64,000 nucleotides of DNA from a virus: positions 1 to 64,000 of IMG/VR virus record IMGVR_UViG_3300046170_000478. One strand, given 5' to 3'. A model generated the notes under the pieces. That model saw only the letters and a list, made by a program, of their open reading frames with translations. It was not told the DNA's origin and did not search any database. Position 1 is the stretch's first letter; every line of letters begins with the position of its first letter. This document shows, in pieces, positions 9,418 to 16,460 of this stretch. The position numbers were made by a program, and so were the translations under genes.

Positions 9418-10035
9418 TTAATAACCCCAACTATTTAAGGTATGCTGGAAAGGATTATGTTCAATGCCCCTAACTAAATCAAGCATATTCTCTGCTATTT
9501 CCCTGATTTCTTTTTGGGCTTGTTCGCTCTTTCGTAATTTAATAAAATTAGCGAAGCTTCTCATATTGAATTGAATATCAGCTTGAATACGGCTATTATA
9601 AGTTTTAAAGAAACGAGCAGATTCTTTTGCCCGTTTACGCCCTAACTCTGGTTCAAGATCAGCAAGGCATTTGTGGTAAAGTCTATTGCCGTCTTCAGTA
9701 TATTGCTTCAATTGTTTCTGCCAGAACTCTGGCCAATCATCAGGGATAAAAGTTTTGTCCTCTTTTAATTCTTTGTATCGCGCCGACTCAGCATTAAGCG
9801 AAGATAATCTATGCTTAAGTAAATGAATATGACTGGCAATATCACAATCAACAAGGAAATGGACGCTACCTTTTTCAAAAGGGGTCTCGTGTCCGTGGCT
9901 CCAAAGCATGTCGATGAGCTTCGGAATTCTCTCTCTTTTCTTTTCATCTAATTCTCTACTAGTTGATGTCCAAGCACTACAAGCGATAACTTCGTCACTA
10001 CCATAATAACCCAACAATTCTACTTTATTTTTCAT
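9418..10035 (-). CDS. thyX: Flavin-dependent thymidylate synthase ThyX
   Basis: It converts dUMP to dTMP using FAD, NADPH and methylene-tetrahydrofolate and so feeds phage DNA synthesis. The ThyX signature is present as HRLSSLNAESARY (residues 75-87), with one departure from RHRxxSxNxxSxRY in that the first Arg is Lys74. The upstream HETPFE (49-54) and a C-terminal RADIQ-like helix also fit. Length (205 aa) is normal. It lies inside the - operon after sulfotransferase- and glycosyltransferase-like genes, with a 22-nt gap. Confidence 0.93.
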   Translation of the reverse strand: MKNKVELLGYYGSDEVIACSAWTSTSRELDEKKRERIPKLIDMLWSHGHETPFEKGSVHFLVDCDIASHIHLLKHRLSSLNAESARYKELKEDKTFIPDDWPEFWQKQLKQYTEDGNRLYHKCLADLEPELGRKRAKESARFFKTYNSRIQADIQFNMRSFANFIKLRKSEQAQKEIREIAENMLDLVRGIEHNPFQHTLNSWGY

Positions 10036-10057
10036 AATATTACTTTATTATCACAAT

Positions 10058-10633
10058 TTATGTTTGATTCAAACGAATTTTAAGAAGATCTTCCGACACT
10101 TTTAGATTAATATCTAAAAAATCAAAAATACTTTGGACTCCAGACTTAGTATTTAAGCAGTTTATATCAAAAATTTTAAAGTTATCCATTTTTTCTTGGA
10201 GCTTTTTAGATCTACTGTGATACTCTTCGCAATATAATCTACAAGCTTTTGCTTTGTTATCTATATTATATTTAGGAAAACACTTATCCCAAGTATAATC
10301 TTTCTGCCACTTTAAACCCAAGTGATTCATCCAATGATTTCTGCCGATAGTTTTAATCATGTAGCTATGAACTGTCTCATCAATATTCCTCTGAAGGCAA
10401 ACAAAACGGACATTTTCACAAATCTTATTAAGATCTTCAACCAGATTTAGATACCAAAAAGCAACATCTCCATCTAACTGAGAGCTTTTTAGTAAATTTA
10501 ATCTATCTTTAGCTCGCGCATTCTTCCAGCTAACAACTGGTCCTAATTCGTGGGAGACATTTAATCCAGTTTTTTGTAAAAGTCTGGATAATGAAACGGT
10601 TCCACACCTCCCTGTTCCTAAACCAATAATCAT
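10058..10633 (-). CDS. Sulfotransferase-like P-loop protein
   Basis: The N-terminal GLGTGRCGTVSL (residues 4-15) matches the PAPS 5'-phosphosulfate-binding loop of sulfotransferases (GxxRxGTxxL type). A FVCLQRNIDETVHSY segment matches the 3'-phosphate-binding R...S region. At 191 residues it is short but complete for the minimal fold. It sits directly downstream of two glycosyltransferases in one operon, which suggests sulfation of a sugar or other surface acceptor (inference). Confidence 0.7.
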   Translation of the reverse strand: MIIGLGTGRCGTVSLSRLLQKTGLNVSHELGPVVSWKNARAKDRLNLLKSSQLDGDVAFWYLNLVEDLNKICENVRFVCLQRNIDETVHSYMIKTIGRNHWMNHLGLKWQKDYTWDKCFPKYNIDNKAKACRLYCEEYHSRSKKLQEKMDNFKIFDINCLNTKSGVQSIFDFLDINLKVSEDLLKIRLNQT

Positions 10634-10639
10634 AAAAAA

Positions 10640-11410
10640 TTAACTCCAATCACATTCCCAATTAATCAATTGTTCCTTTGTTTTCCTAGGGTATTCTGGT
10701 CTAAAACTAAGGTCATTTGTTGTTATCAACATTCTCTCCTCATCATTAGTGAAGGTATCGTTATTTTTATGTATGCGATACCAATATATCTTCTCTTTTA
10801 GAAAATAACATTTATCTTTGCCAGCCATTTCAGCCATAGGAATATATAAAATTATATCCTGTGGAAACTTAAAGAGTTCACCATCCTTATGTCTTAAGTC
10901 TTTATCTCTGACATTTTTTAACAGAAAATACTTACAAGATCTTAGAGCGCTTATACAAAATGTTTGATTTCTCAATGACTTCTCCCAATCTATTGGAGTT
11001 AAATGGTCTGGGGCGGCTAATTTATAAAAACTTTTTTCTGACGCGACAAAACCTCCATAAGACAACCAATAACCTTGAGAGTATATTTTCTTCAAAAGAC
11101 ATAAGGTATATCTACTACTAAGATAATCGTCCCCATCTAAGCTAACAATCACATCTTCATCATTAAGTTCTGCGTGATTAAGAAAATTACTTGTCTTATT
11201 AAAGACTGCACCCATATTTCTATCATTTTTAATAATTTTTATTCTAGGGTCACCATTAGCTACTTTTGTAGCTACTTCTACAGACCTGTCCATACTTGCG
11301 TCATCAGTAATATACATCTCCCAATCAGTTTGTTTTTGAGATAAGACGCTTTCAATGCACTGACCAATAAAAGATTCGCAATTATAACAAGTAGTTATTA
11401 TTTTAAACAT
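10640..11410 (-). CDS. Family 2 glycosyltransferase
   Basis: Residues 1-110 form a classic GT2 nucleotide-sugar domain. There is a TTCYNCESFIGQCIESVLSQ start, DDAS at 36-39 and LDGDD at 91-95 (the DxD metal site). The C-terminal half (PMAEMAGK, WYRIHKNND) supplies the acceptor side. Length is 256 aa. It overlaps no neighbour and is followed after 6 nt by the sulfotransferase-like gene. A role in building or modifying host or virion glycans is inferred. Confidence 0.85.
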   Translation of the reverse strand: MFKIITTCYNCESFIGQCIESVLSQKQTDWEMYITDDASMDRSVEVATKVANGDPRIKIIKNDRNMGAVFNKTSNFLNHAELNDEDVIVSLDGDDYLSSRYTLCLLKKIYSQGYWLSYGGFVASEKSFYKLAAPDHLTPIDWEKSLRNQTFCISALRSCKYFLLKNVRDKDLRHKDGELFKFPQDIILYIPMAEMAGKDKCYFLKEKIYWYRIHKNNDTFTNDEERMLITTNDLSFRPEYPRKTKEQLINWECDWS

Positions 11411-11425
11411 TTTTCCAATAATATT

Positions 11426-12139
11426 TTATATGTTGTGTCCTAATTTTCGTAGTAGGTCGAGGTATTTTTTAGATTCTATGTATCTCACTTTATGTTTGTC
11501 AGATTCAACAGTGTTACCTGCAAAATGGAAGACATATGGCAAACTATTTAATTTAAGCAAGATCTCCCTCTCATGACTTTTGGAATGTTGCAATCTTCGG
11601 TAAGGTAGAATTTTTGATATTTTTCTAATATCGTCCACATCATCTTTATAAAACCCTCTAACGAGAGCTTGGTCTTCTATCCAGTTTGTTCTCGGACATA
11701 AATAACCATCCCTTACCACAGATCCGCAGTATTTATCTTTTAATTCATTTGAATGAGTCCACTTTTCTATAATACTAATAACCCTCTCTGTATTCTTAAA
11801 GATTGCAACACCTGTATTTATTGCTGGGGGGTTGAATTTTATCTCATCTTCACCAAATATAATCTCTTTTTTATATTTATTGATTAAATCAGTTATTGGG
11901 GGAGAAACATTGTAAAAAAAGGCATCTGAATCTATCCATACTATATAATCATATTTTTTGATATATTTAAGTATAAAAGGATATCTTTCCCAATGACAGC
12001 TTCTCGTTTTGTAAAACCTATCTGAAGATTTTATCAAGTCATAACCATATTTATCACAATAAATTTTATTTATCTTATAGCAATTATCACCATAAGATTT
12101 AAATTTATCATCATACCACATTAAAACCGCAATTTTCAT
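11426..12139 (-). CDS. GT34-type galactosyl/mannosyltransferase
   Basis: The 237-residue protein has YIVWIDSDAFF (residues 65-75) and NTGVAIFKN (108-116), the DxD site and the NTG motif of the GMA12/MNN10 (GT34) glycosyltransferase family. It also has a late HFAGN segment typical of these enzymes. No signal peptide is visible, so it is cytosolic. It is the first of the sugar-modification genes in the - operon. Donor and acceptor cannot be deduced. Confidence 0.75.
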   Translation of the reverse strand: MKIAVLMWYDDKFKSYGDNCYKINKIYCDKYGYDLIKSSDRFYKTRSCHWERYPFILKYIKKYDYIVWIDSDAFFYNVSPPITDLINKYKKEIIFGEDEIKFNPPAINTGVAIFKNTERVISIIEKWTHSNELKDKYCGSVVRDGYLCPRTNWIEDQALVRGFYKDDVDDIRKISKILPYRRLQHSKSHEREILLKLNSLPYVFHFAGNTVESDKHKVRYIESKKYLDLLRKLGHNI

Positions 12140-12205
12140 ATTTATTTTTGGCCTAGGATGAAGGCAAAAGAGCCAAATATAGGGGTAATATTTTTTTATA
12201 AAAAA

Positions 12206-12376
12206 TCATTTACCGAAAAACTTTTTGATTTTATTTTTTAACGAAATTTTAGTTTTTATTTTTTCATCTTCAGCTGATTTAAAATGATTTTTAAATCCGA
12301 ACATCTGACGCAATCTTTCTGATTGCTTGGGATCTAGATTTACGTCAAATTTAATTTCGTTATTTTCTTTTTTCAT
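12206..12376 (-). CDS. Small basic protein, unknown
   Basis: The likely start is the ATG at 12376 (56 aa), 17 nt inside the preceding gene; a longer reading from 12457 would run through most of that gene in another frame. The protein is very rich in Lys and Asn, with a SERLRQMFGF segment and a Lys-rich C-terminus ending KKFFGK. Not recognised. The 66 nt that follow before the GT34 gene hold no convincing gene. Confidence 0.5.
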   Translation of the reverse strand: MKKENNEIKFDVNLDPKQSERLRQMFGFKNHFKSAEDEKIKTKISLKNKIKKFFGK

Positions 12377-12698
12377 CTGTTTCTTTACGGGTTTGCATGA
12401 GCATGGCCTTAGCAAGAATCGCGTAATTGACAATATCATCACAAGCATCTTCAACACTTTCGTTTGCTACTTTAAGTTCCTTGTCGTTTGTGAAAGATCT
12501 GATTCTTTGGATTTTATCTATTACCCTAAGGAGTAATCCTTGTACAGGGTCGATTCCAAGAACAGATGCAGCGTTGAAATTTGCGAAGGGATCTTGAGAA
12601 GTTTTGCCTCCTGTATAGTCATTATTTTTTTGTTTCATAATATCTCTACAAGTATCGCAGGTTTGTTTATGTAATTTGAGTAGTTCTTCAGTTGTCAT
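12360..12698 (-). CDS. DUF1599 / nucleotide-modification-associated domain protein
   Basis: The 112-residue protein reads C..C..IM.QKNNDYTGG, then PFANFNAAS, VIDKIQRIRSF and ESVEDACDDIVNYA. This pattern matches the DUF1599 (Nmad1) family of small helical phage proteins related to MazG-like folds. Those are associated with modified-nucleotide metabolism. It overlaps the upstream membrane gene by 11 nt and the downstream gene by 17 nt. Role in nucleotide metabolism is inferred from the family. Confidence 0.7.
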   Translation of the reverse strand: MTTEELLKLHKQTCDTCRDIMKQKNNDYTGGKTSQDPFANFNAASVLGIDPVQGLLLRVIDKIQRIRSFTNDKELKVANESVEDACDDIVNYAILAKAMLMQTRKETDEKRK

Positions 12699-12936
12699 AA
12701 TCTGTTTTTTTGTTTTTCATTCTTTGTATATGTCTTTCCCATATGTCTTTCGGTTGAGCTTTCTCTTCAACGCTCTTTAGCCAGTTATATAGGGACTGAT
12801 GATACATTATGTGCGGGATAAGCACAATGGATTTTAACAAGTTGACTAGGCCATAAAACAATCCCATGGGGACTCCTATGATGATCGACCCGAAAAAAAG
12901 CACTGTTTTACCTGTAAGGTATTTATATCTCTGCAT
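12688..12936 (-). CDS. Small membrane protein
   Basis: The 82-residue protein has a basic N-terminus (MQRYKYLTGK). One or two hydrophobic helices follow (about 11-50, VLFFGSIIIGVPMGLFYG and IVLIPHIM), then a charged cytosolic tail. It is first in the - operon, 8 nt downstream of a strong -10 box. Function unknown; an inner-membrane location is expected. Confidence 0.6.
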   Translation of the reverse strand: MQRYKYLTGKTVLFFGSIIIGVPMGLFYGLVNLLKSIVLIPHIMYHQSLYNWLKSVEEKAQPKDIWERHIQRMKNKKTDYDN

Positions 12937-12944
12937 CTGCCAGT

Positions 12945-12972
12945 ATTATACTCAAAAAGTATTGTAAGTCAA
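12945..12972 (-). promoter_or_regulatory. Promoter TTGACT-16-TATAAT for the - operon
   Basis: On the - strand TTGACT (12967-12972) and TATAAT (12945-12950) are 16 nt apart, and the -10 box ends 8 nt before the ATG at 12936. It is divergent from the promoter at 12998. Confidence 0.75.
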
Positions 12973-12997
12973 TAGGTTTTTTTTTCATAAAAAAGGC

Positions 12998-13025
12998 TTG
13001 CAAAGCTGGAGATAGTTGTTAAAGT
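12998..13025 (+). promoter_or_regulatory. Promoter TTGCAA-16-TAAAGT for the RuvB-like gene
   Basis: TTGCAA (12998-13003), a 16-nt spacer and TAAAGT (13020-13025) stand 6 nt before the ATG at 13032. An A-tract plus GGC precedes the -35 box, as at several other promoters in the window. Confidence 0.6.
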
Positions 13026-13031
13026 TCAATT

Positions 13032-13970
13032 ATGTCAACGATCAATAGTATCTTCAAAGACGCAATCGGGCAGGAGTCAGTTAAACGAACCTTGAGTATC
13101 TACATAGACGCTTACAAGAAGACTGATCGCCTTCCATTTCTCAATCTAACTACTCAGAAAGGAGGAGGGAAGACCTTTTTCGCGAGAAAGTTCAGAGAGG
13201 CTCTGCGTGGAAGCAGTGGCTCTAAGCCACCAATGCTAGAAGTCAATGGGAAAACAATCAGGAATGCGACCAGCTTCTTTGAGCAAATCTATCCAGTTTG
13301 GGTGGAGCACAGTGCCTTTCTATTTATTGACGAGGGCCATAACTTACCTAAAGATCTCCAACAGATCTTTCTTTCTGTTTTGAACATTGATAAAAATCCT
13401 GTCAGGAGGGTAGAGCATGAAGGAGGTTCTTATGAGTTTGATTTTAAAAAGTTGACTTTTTGCATGGCCACAACCGACCAACAAAAATTAGCTGAACCTT
13501 TGAGAGATCGACTCAGAGATATTGCTTTTGAAGAATACGGGGAAGATGAGTTATTTGATATATTCCAAGACAATCTGGACGAGACAGTAAAAATCGATGA
13601 TTCAGCGAAAGCAGATTTAATCTCTTGTTTTCGTGGTAACCCAAGAGATGCTGTTGTCAAAGCCGAGGATTTAAAAACTTATGTAGCCGCTAGCGGAGTC
13701 AAGAATATTACCAAGAAAGTTTGGAATGACTTCTGCAATTCAATGGGAGTTAAGAAATTTGGATTGACAGCCTCAGAGGTTAGTATCGTCAAGGCTCTAG
13801 GTAAACGTGGTGCGATGTCCCTTACTGGATTGGCTTCTGTTACAGGATTCCAGAAGGGAGCTATCCAGAGAGACTACGAAGGGATGTTAGTCAAGAAGAG
13901 TTTGATTAAAATAGATACCAAAAGAGAATTGACAAAAAAAGGTCTTGATCTAGCTAAGCAGATTTCATAA
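13032..13970 (+). CDS. RuvB-like AAA+ ATPase (Holliday-junction helicase type)
   Basis: The 312-residue protein carries Walker A KGGGKTF (43-49), Walker B FLFIDEGH (96-103), sensor-1 FCMATTDQ (about 143-150) and the arginine-finger region LRDRLRD. It ends in a winged-helix domain (TASEVSIVKAL to the C-terminus), the order found in RuvB. A short N-terminal IGQESVKRTL equals the RuvB box IGQ. RuvB drives branch migration of Holliday junctions together with RuvA, but no ruvA or ruvC gene is seen nearby. It could work alone or load another phage protein (inference). It is first in the + operon under its own promoter. Confidence 0.85.
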   Translation: MSTINSIFKDAIGQESVKRTLSIYIDAYKKTDRLPFLNLTTQKGGGKTFFARKFREALRGSSGSKPPMLEVNGKTIRNATSFFEQIYPVWVEHSAFLFIDEGHNLPKDLQQIFLSVLNIDKNPVRRVEHEGGSYEFDFKKLTFCMATTDQQKLAEPLRDRLRDIAFEEYGEDELFDIFQDNLDETVKIDDSAKADLISCFRGNPRDAVVKAEDLKTYVAASGVKNITKKVWNDFCNSMGVKKFGLTASEVSIVKALGKRGAMSLTGLASVTGFQKGAIQRDYEGMLVKKSLIKIDTKRELTKKGLDLAKQIS

Positions 13971-13980
13971 TATATATTAT

Positions 13981-14286
13981 ATGAGTTATAAGCCAACAGA
14001 ATTGACCATAGCTGGTCAAAAATTCTCTGTAGTATATAAATCTATGGAGGAATATGGCGAATTGCATTTTGACAAGAAAAAAATCTATATTTCCAACCGC
14101 ATAAAAGGCCAATTTCTTTTTGATACGATTGTTCACGAAGCTTTCCACGCAATGCTTGCAATTAGTGGGCTTTCTTATATTCTGGAAGATTGCCACGAGC
14201 AATTAGAAGAAGCTTTGGTTAGAGCGTACGAAAATATATTGACTCCATTTATAAATGAGCAGAGAGAAGAGTTCTCAAAAAAGTGA
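13981..14286 (+). CDS. Small HExxH zinc-metalloprotease-like protein
   Basis: The 101-residue protein contains VHEAFHAML with the metalloprotease motif H52-E53-x-x-H56 on a helix. A later conserved EEALVRAYEN helix could supply the third ligand Glu. This is the layout of short ImmA/SprT-like proteins of phages. Possible roles are cleavage of a repressor or host protein (inference). It follows the RuvB-like gene by 10 nt. Confidence 0.65.
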   Translation: MSYKPTELTIAGQKFSVVYKSMEEYGELHFDKKKIYISNRIKGQFLFDTIVHEAFHAMLAISGLSYILEDCHEQLEEALVRAYENILTPFINEQREEFSKK

Positions 14287-14305
14287 ATTTTTATTCAAAA
14301 AAAGG

Positions 14306-14333
14306 TTGACTCAACTTAGATTTACCATACACT
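14306..14333 (+). promoter_or_regulatory. Promoter TTGACT-16-TACACT
   Basis: TTGACT (14306-14311), 16 nt, then TACACT (14328-14333). The first ATG (14334) abuts the -10 box; the second in-frame ATG (14340) lies exactly 6 nt after it, as at other promoters here. Confidence 0.55.
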
Positions 14334-14537
14334 ATGAACATGAACTTAAAAGTTACCATTGATATCGATGGCACACCCCACACAAAGGAGTTGTCAACTA
14401 CAGAATCACTAGCTCACATTTTTGTCATCGATGCTCTACAAGAGATCCTCCTTGAAGCAGGGATTATCGACGAAGGTAATATGCTAGAGGTAATTGATTC
14501 AGACCAATCTAAACTGCTAGAAGGAGCAGGATACTAA
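14334..14537 (+). CDS. Small acidic protein, unknown
   Basis: The 67-residue protein is not recognised. It starts with a beta-hairpin-like segment (LKVTIDIDGTPHTKEL), then a helix, and ends acidic. Two ATG codons (14334, 14340) are in frame. The second fits the 6-nt promoter spacing of this genome and would remove two residues. Followed by a run of short genes. Confidence 0.55.
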   Translation: MNMNLKVTIDIDGTPHTKELSTTESLAHIFVIDALQEILLEAGIIDEGNMLEVIDSDQSKLLEGAGY

Positions 14538-14556
14538 CCTAAACAAAAAAAATAAA

Positions 14557-14775
14557 ATGGCTACAAGAGGAAGACCAAGAGGAGCAAAATCATTCGCGAA
14601 CATTGACATGGAAACGCTTAATGCATATTTTGGCTCAAAGCAACACATTCCAGTAAGTAGGGTGTGGTTAGAAAAGATGAATATCCAAATTTCGGAAAGC
14701 AAACCTAATGTGGTCGAGTCTTCAGCTCAACCTACAGTTGATTCAGCTCCAATAGAATTTAAAATTACAGAATAA
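14557..14775 (+). CDS. Small AT-hook-like protein, unknown
   Basis: The 72-residue protein opens with TRGRPRGAKSF, which contains a GRPRG core as in AT-hook minor-groove DNA-binding motifs. The remainder has a helical segment (MDMETLNAYFG type) and an acidic tail. DNA binding is therefore possible but unproven. An A-rich leader precedes the ATG, and its stop overlaps the next start (TAATGA). Confidence 0.5.
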   Translation: MATRGRPRGAKSFANIDMETLNAYFGSKQHIPVSRVWLEKMNIQISESKPNVVESSAQPTVDSAPIEFKITE

Positions 14776-14984
14776 TGATAGAAGATAAGTGGATTAACTT
14801 CGTCCTTTTAAATGGATGGAGAATAAAAGCAGAGGTTGATGAAGCTACGGGAGACTTAGTTCTTCTGATCAGCAATGAAAAAGGTAAAGTCGGCTATGAG
14901 AATAGCAATATTTTAGATATTCATGTGGAGCCTCCGAAAAGAAAAGAAATCAAAGAAGTTTACCAATTAGAAGAAAATGGATAA
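14775..14984 (+). CDS. Small protein, unknown
   Basis: The 69-residue acidic protein, with WINFVLLNGWRIKAEV and repeated Glu/Lys, looks like a small beta-sheet fold. Not recognised. Overlaps both neighbours by 1-8 nt in a translationally coupled cluster. Confidence 0.55.
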   Translation: MIEDKWINFVLLNGWRIKAEVDEATGDLVLLISNEKGKVGYENSNILDIHVEPPKRKEIKEVYQLEENG

Positions 14985-15165
14985 AATAACAGACTACGTT
15001 GTGTTTGACAAAAAAGATCGTTGGATGGGTGGGTACTCTACTGATTTAGATGATTTACATGGGACTTCAGCAATGGATATGGCAATCATAAATGCTCAAC
15101 ATTGTAATGGAAAGGTCTTTGAAGTCTCTGAAAACGGGGATAAGAAAATAGTATACCCTAAGTGA
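14977..15165 (+). CDS. Small protein, unknown
   Basis: The 62-residue protein contains YVVFDKKDRWMGGYSTD and ALHCNGKVFEV-like strands. Not recognised. It overlaps the preceding gene by 8 nt and its TGA overlaps a possible GTG start of the following gene. Confidence 0.55.
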   Translation: MDKITDYVVFDKKDRWMGGYSTDLDDLHGTSAMDMAIINAQHCNGKVFEVSENGDKKIVYPK

Positions 15166-15173
15166 TTATTCAA

Positions 15174-15395
15174 ATGAATCCGACTTTATATGATATGCTT
15201 TTGTGTCAAGCAAGGGCCGAAAAATCCAAGGCTCTTCTTACTTTAGAGATCCTTTCTGAGAAACCAGCAGGAATCGGAGATCACTCAACCTCTGATTTTT
15301 ATGATAATGCAAACGAAGCACTGGAAGCTTTGGCCTCTGCAGATGACAAAATTGATGCTTTGATTAACTATTATTCAAATCCAATTAAAGAATAG
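15174..15395 (+). CDS. Small helical protein, unknown
   Basis: The 73-residue protein (from ATG 15174; GTG 15162 overlapping the previous stop would add four residues) has two helices rich in Ala, Glu and Lys. Asp and Ser separate them. Not recognised. The promoter of the next gene follows immediately. Confidence 0.5.
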   Translation: MNPTLYDMLLCQARAEKSKALLTLEILSEKPAGIGDHSTSDFYDNANEALEALASADDKIDALINYYSNPIKE

Positions 15396-15397
15396 TG

Positions 15398-15425
15398 TTG
15401 ACTTTGAATTTAAATTAATTAAAAT
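15398..15425 (+). promoter_or_regulatory. Promoter TTGACT-16-TAAAAT
   Basis: TTGACT (15398-15403) and TAAAAT (15420-15425) are separated by 16 nt, and the -10 box ends 6 nt before the ATG at 15432, predicting a leaderless mRNA. Confidence 0.7.
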
Positions 15426-15431
15426 AAACCC

Positions 15432-15929
15432 ATGAACATATTCTTCCTTGATTCTGACCCAGAAGTTGCTGCCAAACAACAATGTGACAAACATTGTGTC
15501 AAGATGATTCTTGAATCTACTCAGCTTCTTTGTACCGCTTTCTGGATGCAAGATATAGAAGCTCCCTATAAGAAGACTCATTATAATCATCCATCTGCGA
15601 TTTGGGCGAGAGAATCAAAGGCTAATTTCCAATGGTTAGTCAAGCATACAGCGGCTTTATTTTGTGAGTATACGAAAAGATATGGCAAGGTCCACAAGAG
15701 TGCAGATACTTTTATTTGGATTCTAGAAAATAGACACAAGTTGAACTTTGATAAAGAAGATCTGACAGAGTTCGCGATTGCTATTGCTGAAAATCAGCGT
15801 TGTCGCCAACTGAAAAATTTTGACTCACTGAATGCGGTTGAGAAATATAGAGAATATTATTGCTATGATAAATCTTATATGGCAAAATGGAATTACAGTG
15901 CAACTCCAGACTGGTATAAAGTAAAATGA
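15432..15929 (+). CDS. Conserved phage protein, possible pyrimidine-dimer-glycosylase-like
   Basis: The 165-residue protein begins MNIFFLDSDPEVAAKQQCDK and goes on with HCVKMILESTQLL, NHPSAIWARES, FQWLVKHTAALFCEY and RYGKVHKS. I know this pattern from an uncharacterised family common in T4-like and aquatic phages that has been linked to pyrimidine-dimer DNA glycosylases; the link is uncertain. Conserved Cys, His and Glu residues suggest an enzyme. Its stop overlaps the mazG-like start by 4 nt. Confidence 0.5.
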   Translation: MNIFFLDSDPEVAAKQQCDKHCVKMILESTQLLCTAFWMQDIEAPYKKTHYNHPSAIWARESKANFQWLVKHTAALFCEYTKRYGKVHKSADTFIWILENRHKLNFDKEDLTEFAIAIAENQRCRQLKNFDSLNAVEKYREYYCYDKSYMAKWNYSATPDWYKVK

Positions 15930-16297
15930 AATACAAAGAACTTAGTGAATTAGTGATCGAGTGGGGTAGAGCCAAAGGGATTTTTGATGCATCTACTCCA
16001 TTACGTCAATTAGATAAGACGCAAGAAGAGCTTGAAGAGACGAAAGACGCTTTAAGTAAGTTAAATGCTTTTGATTACCAGCGAGACCTTATGGAAGACC
16101 TTGGAGTACCCGCTCCAAGTGAAGAGGATATACTCGCAGAAGTAAAAGATGGCATTGGAGATATGTTGGTGACAATTATATTGTTAGCTGAGATGGTTGA
16201 GCTTGATACTACCGATTGTCTCAATGAAGCTTACAATGTGATTAAATGTCGGACTGGCAAAATGATCGATGGACAATTTGTAAAAGATAAATCATGA
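15926..16297 (+). CDS. MazG-like nucleotide pyrophosphohydrolase
   Basis: The 123-residue protein has the MazG core. QLDKTQEELEET supplies EExxE, and EVKDGIGDMLVTIILLAE supplies the second metal-binding ExxD helix. A RTGKMIDGQFVK end is typical of phage MazG proteins. MazG hydrolyses (d)NTPs or ppGpp to monophosphates; in phages it may tune host nucleotide pools. Starts 4 nt inside the preceding gene. Confidence 0.85.
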   Translation: MKYKELSELVIEWGRAKGIFDASTPLRQLDKTQEELEETKDALSKLNAFDYQRDLMEDLGVPAPSEEDILAEVKDGIGDMLVTIILLAEMVELDTTDCLNEAYNVIKCRTGKMIDGQFVKDKS

Positions 16298-16422
16298 AAA
16301 AAGGAAACAATTACGAGAAGAAAAAGACAATTAAAAGGCGCGGAATCCATGCTAAAAGTGGAACATCTAAGCTTAAAACGTCAAAAAATTACAAAAAACC
16401 TTATAAGGGTCAAGGTAGATAA
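16294..16422 (+). CDS. 42-aa highly basic peptide
   Basis: The short ORF overlaps the mazG stop (ATGA). It encodes 42 residues of which about 16 are Lys or Arg, with KRRGIHAKSGTSKLK and an ending KPYKGQGR. I recall similar basic peptides near small genes in other aquatic phages. A nucleic-acid-binding role is likely from charge alone. Confidence 0.6.
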   Translation: MKKGNNYEKKKTIKRRGIHAKSGTSKLKTSKNYKKPYKGQGR

Positions 16423-16460
16423 TAGTGGATCTTCATTAAATTTATACATAGAATAATATT

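Noticed and set aside
12140-12205. 18-codon hydrophobic ORF on the - strand between two genes
   Set aside because: Too short, no start signal, and not coupled to neighbours.
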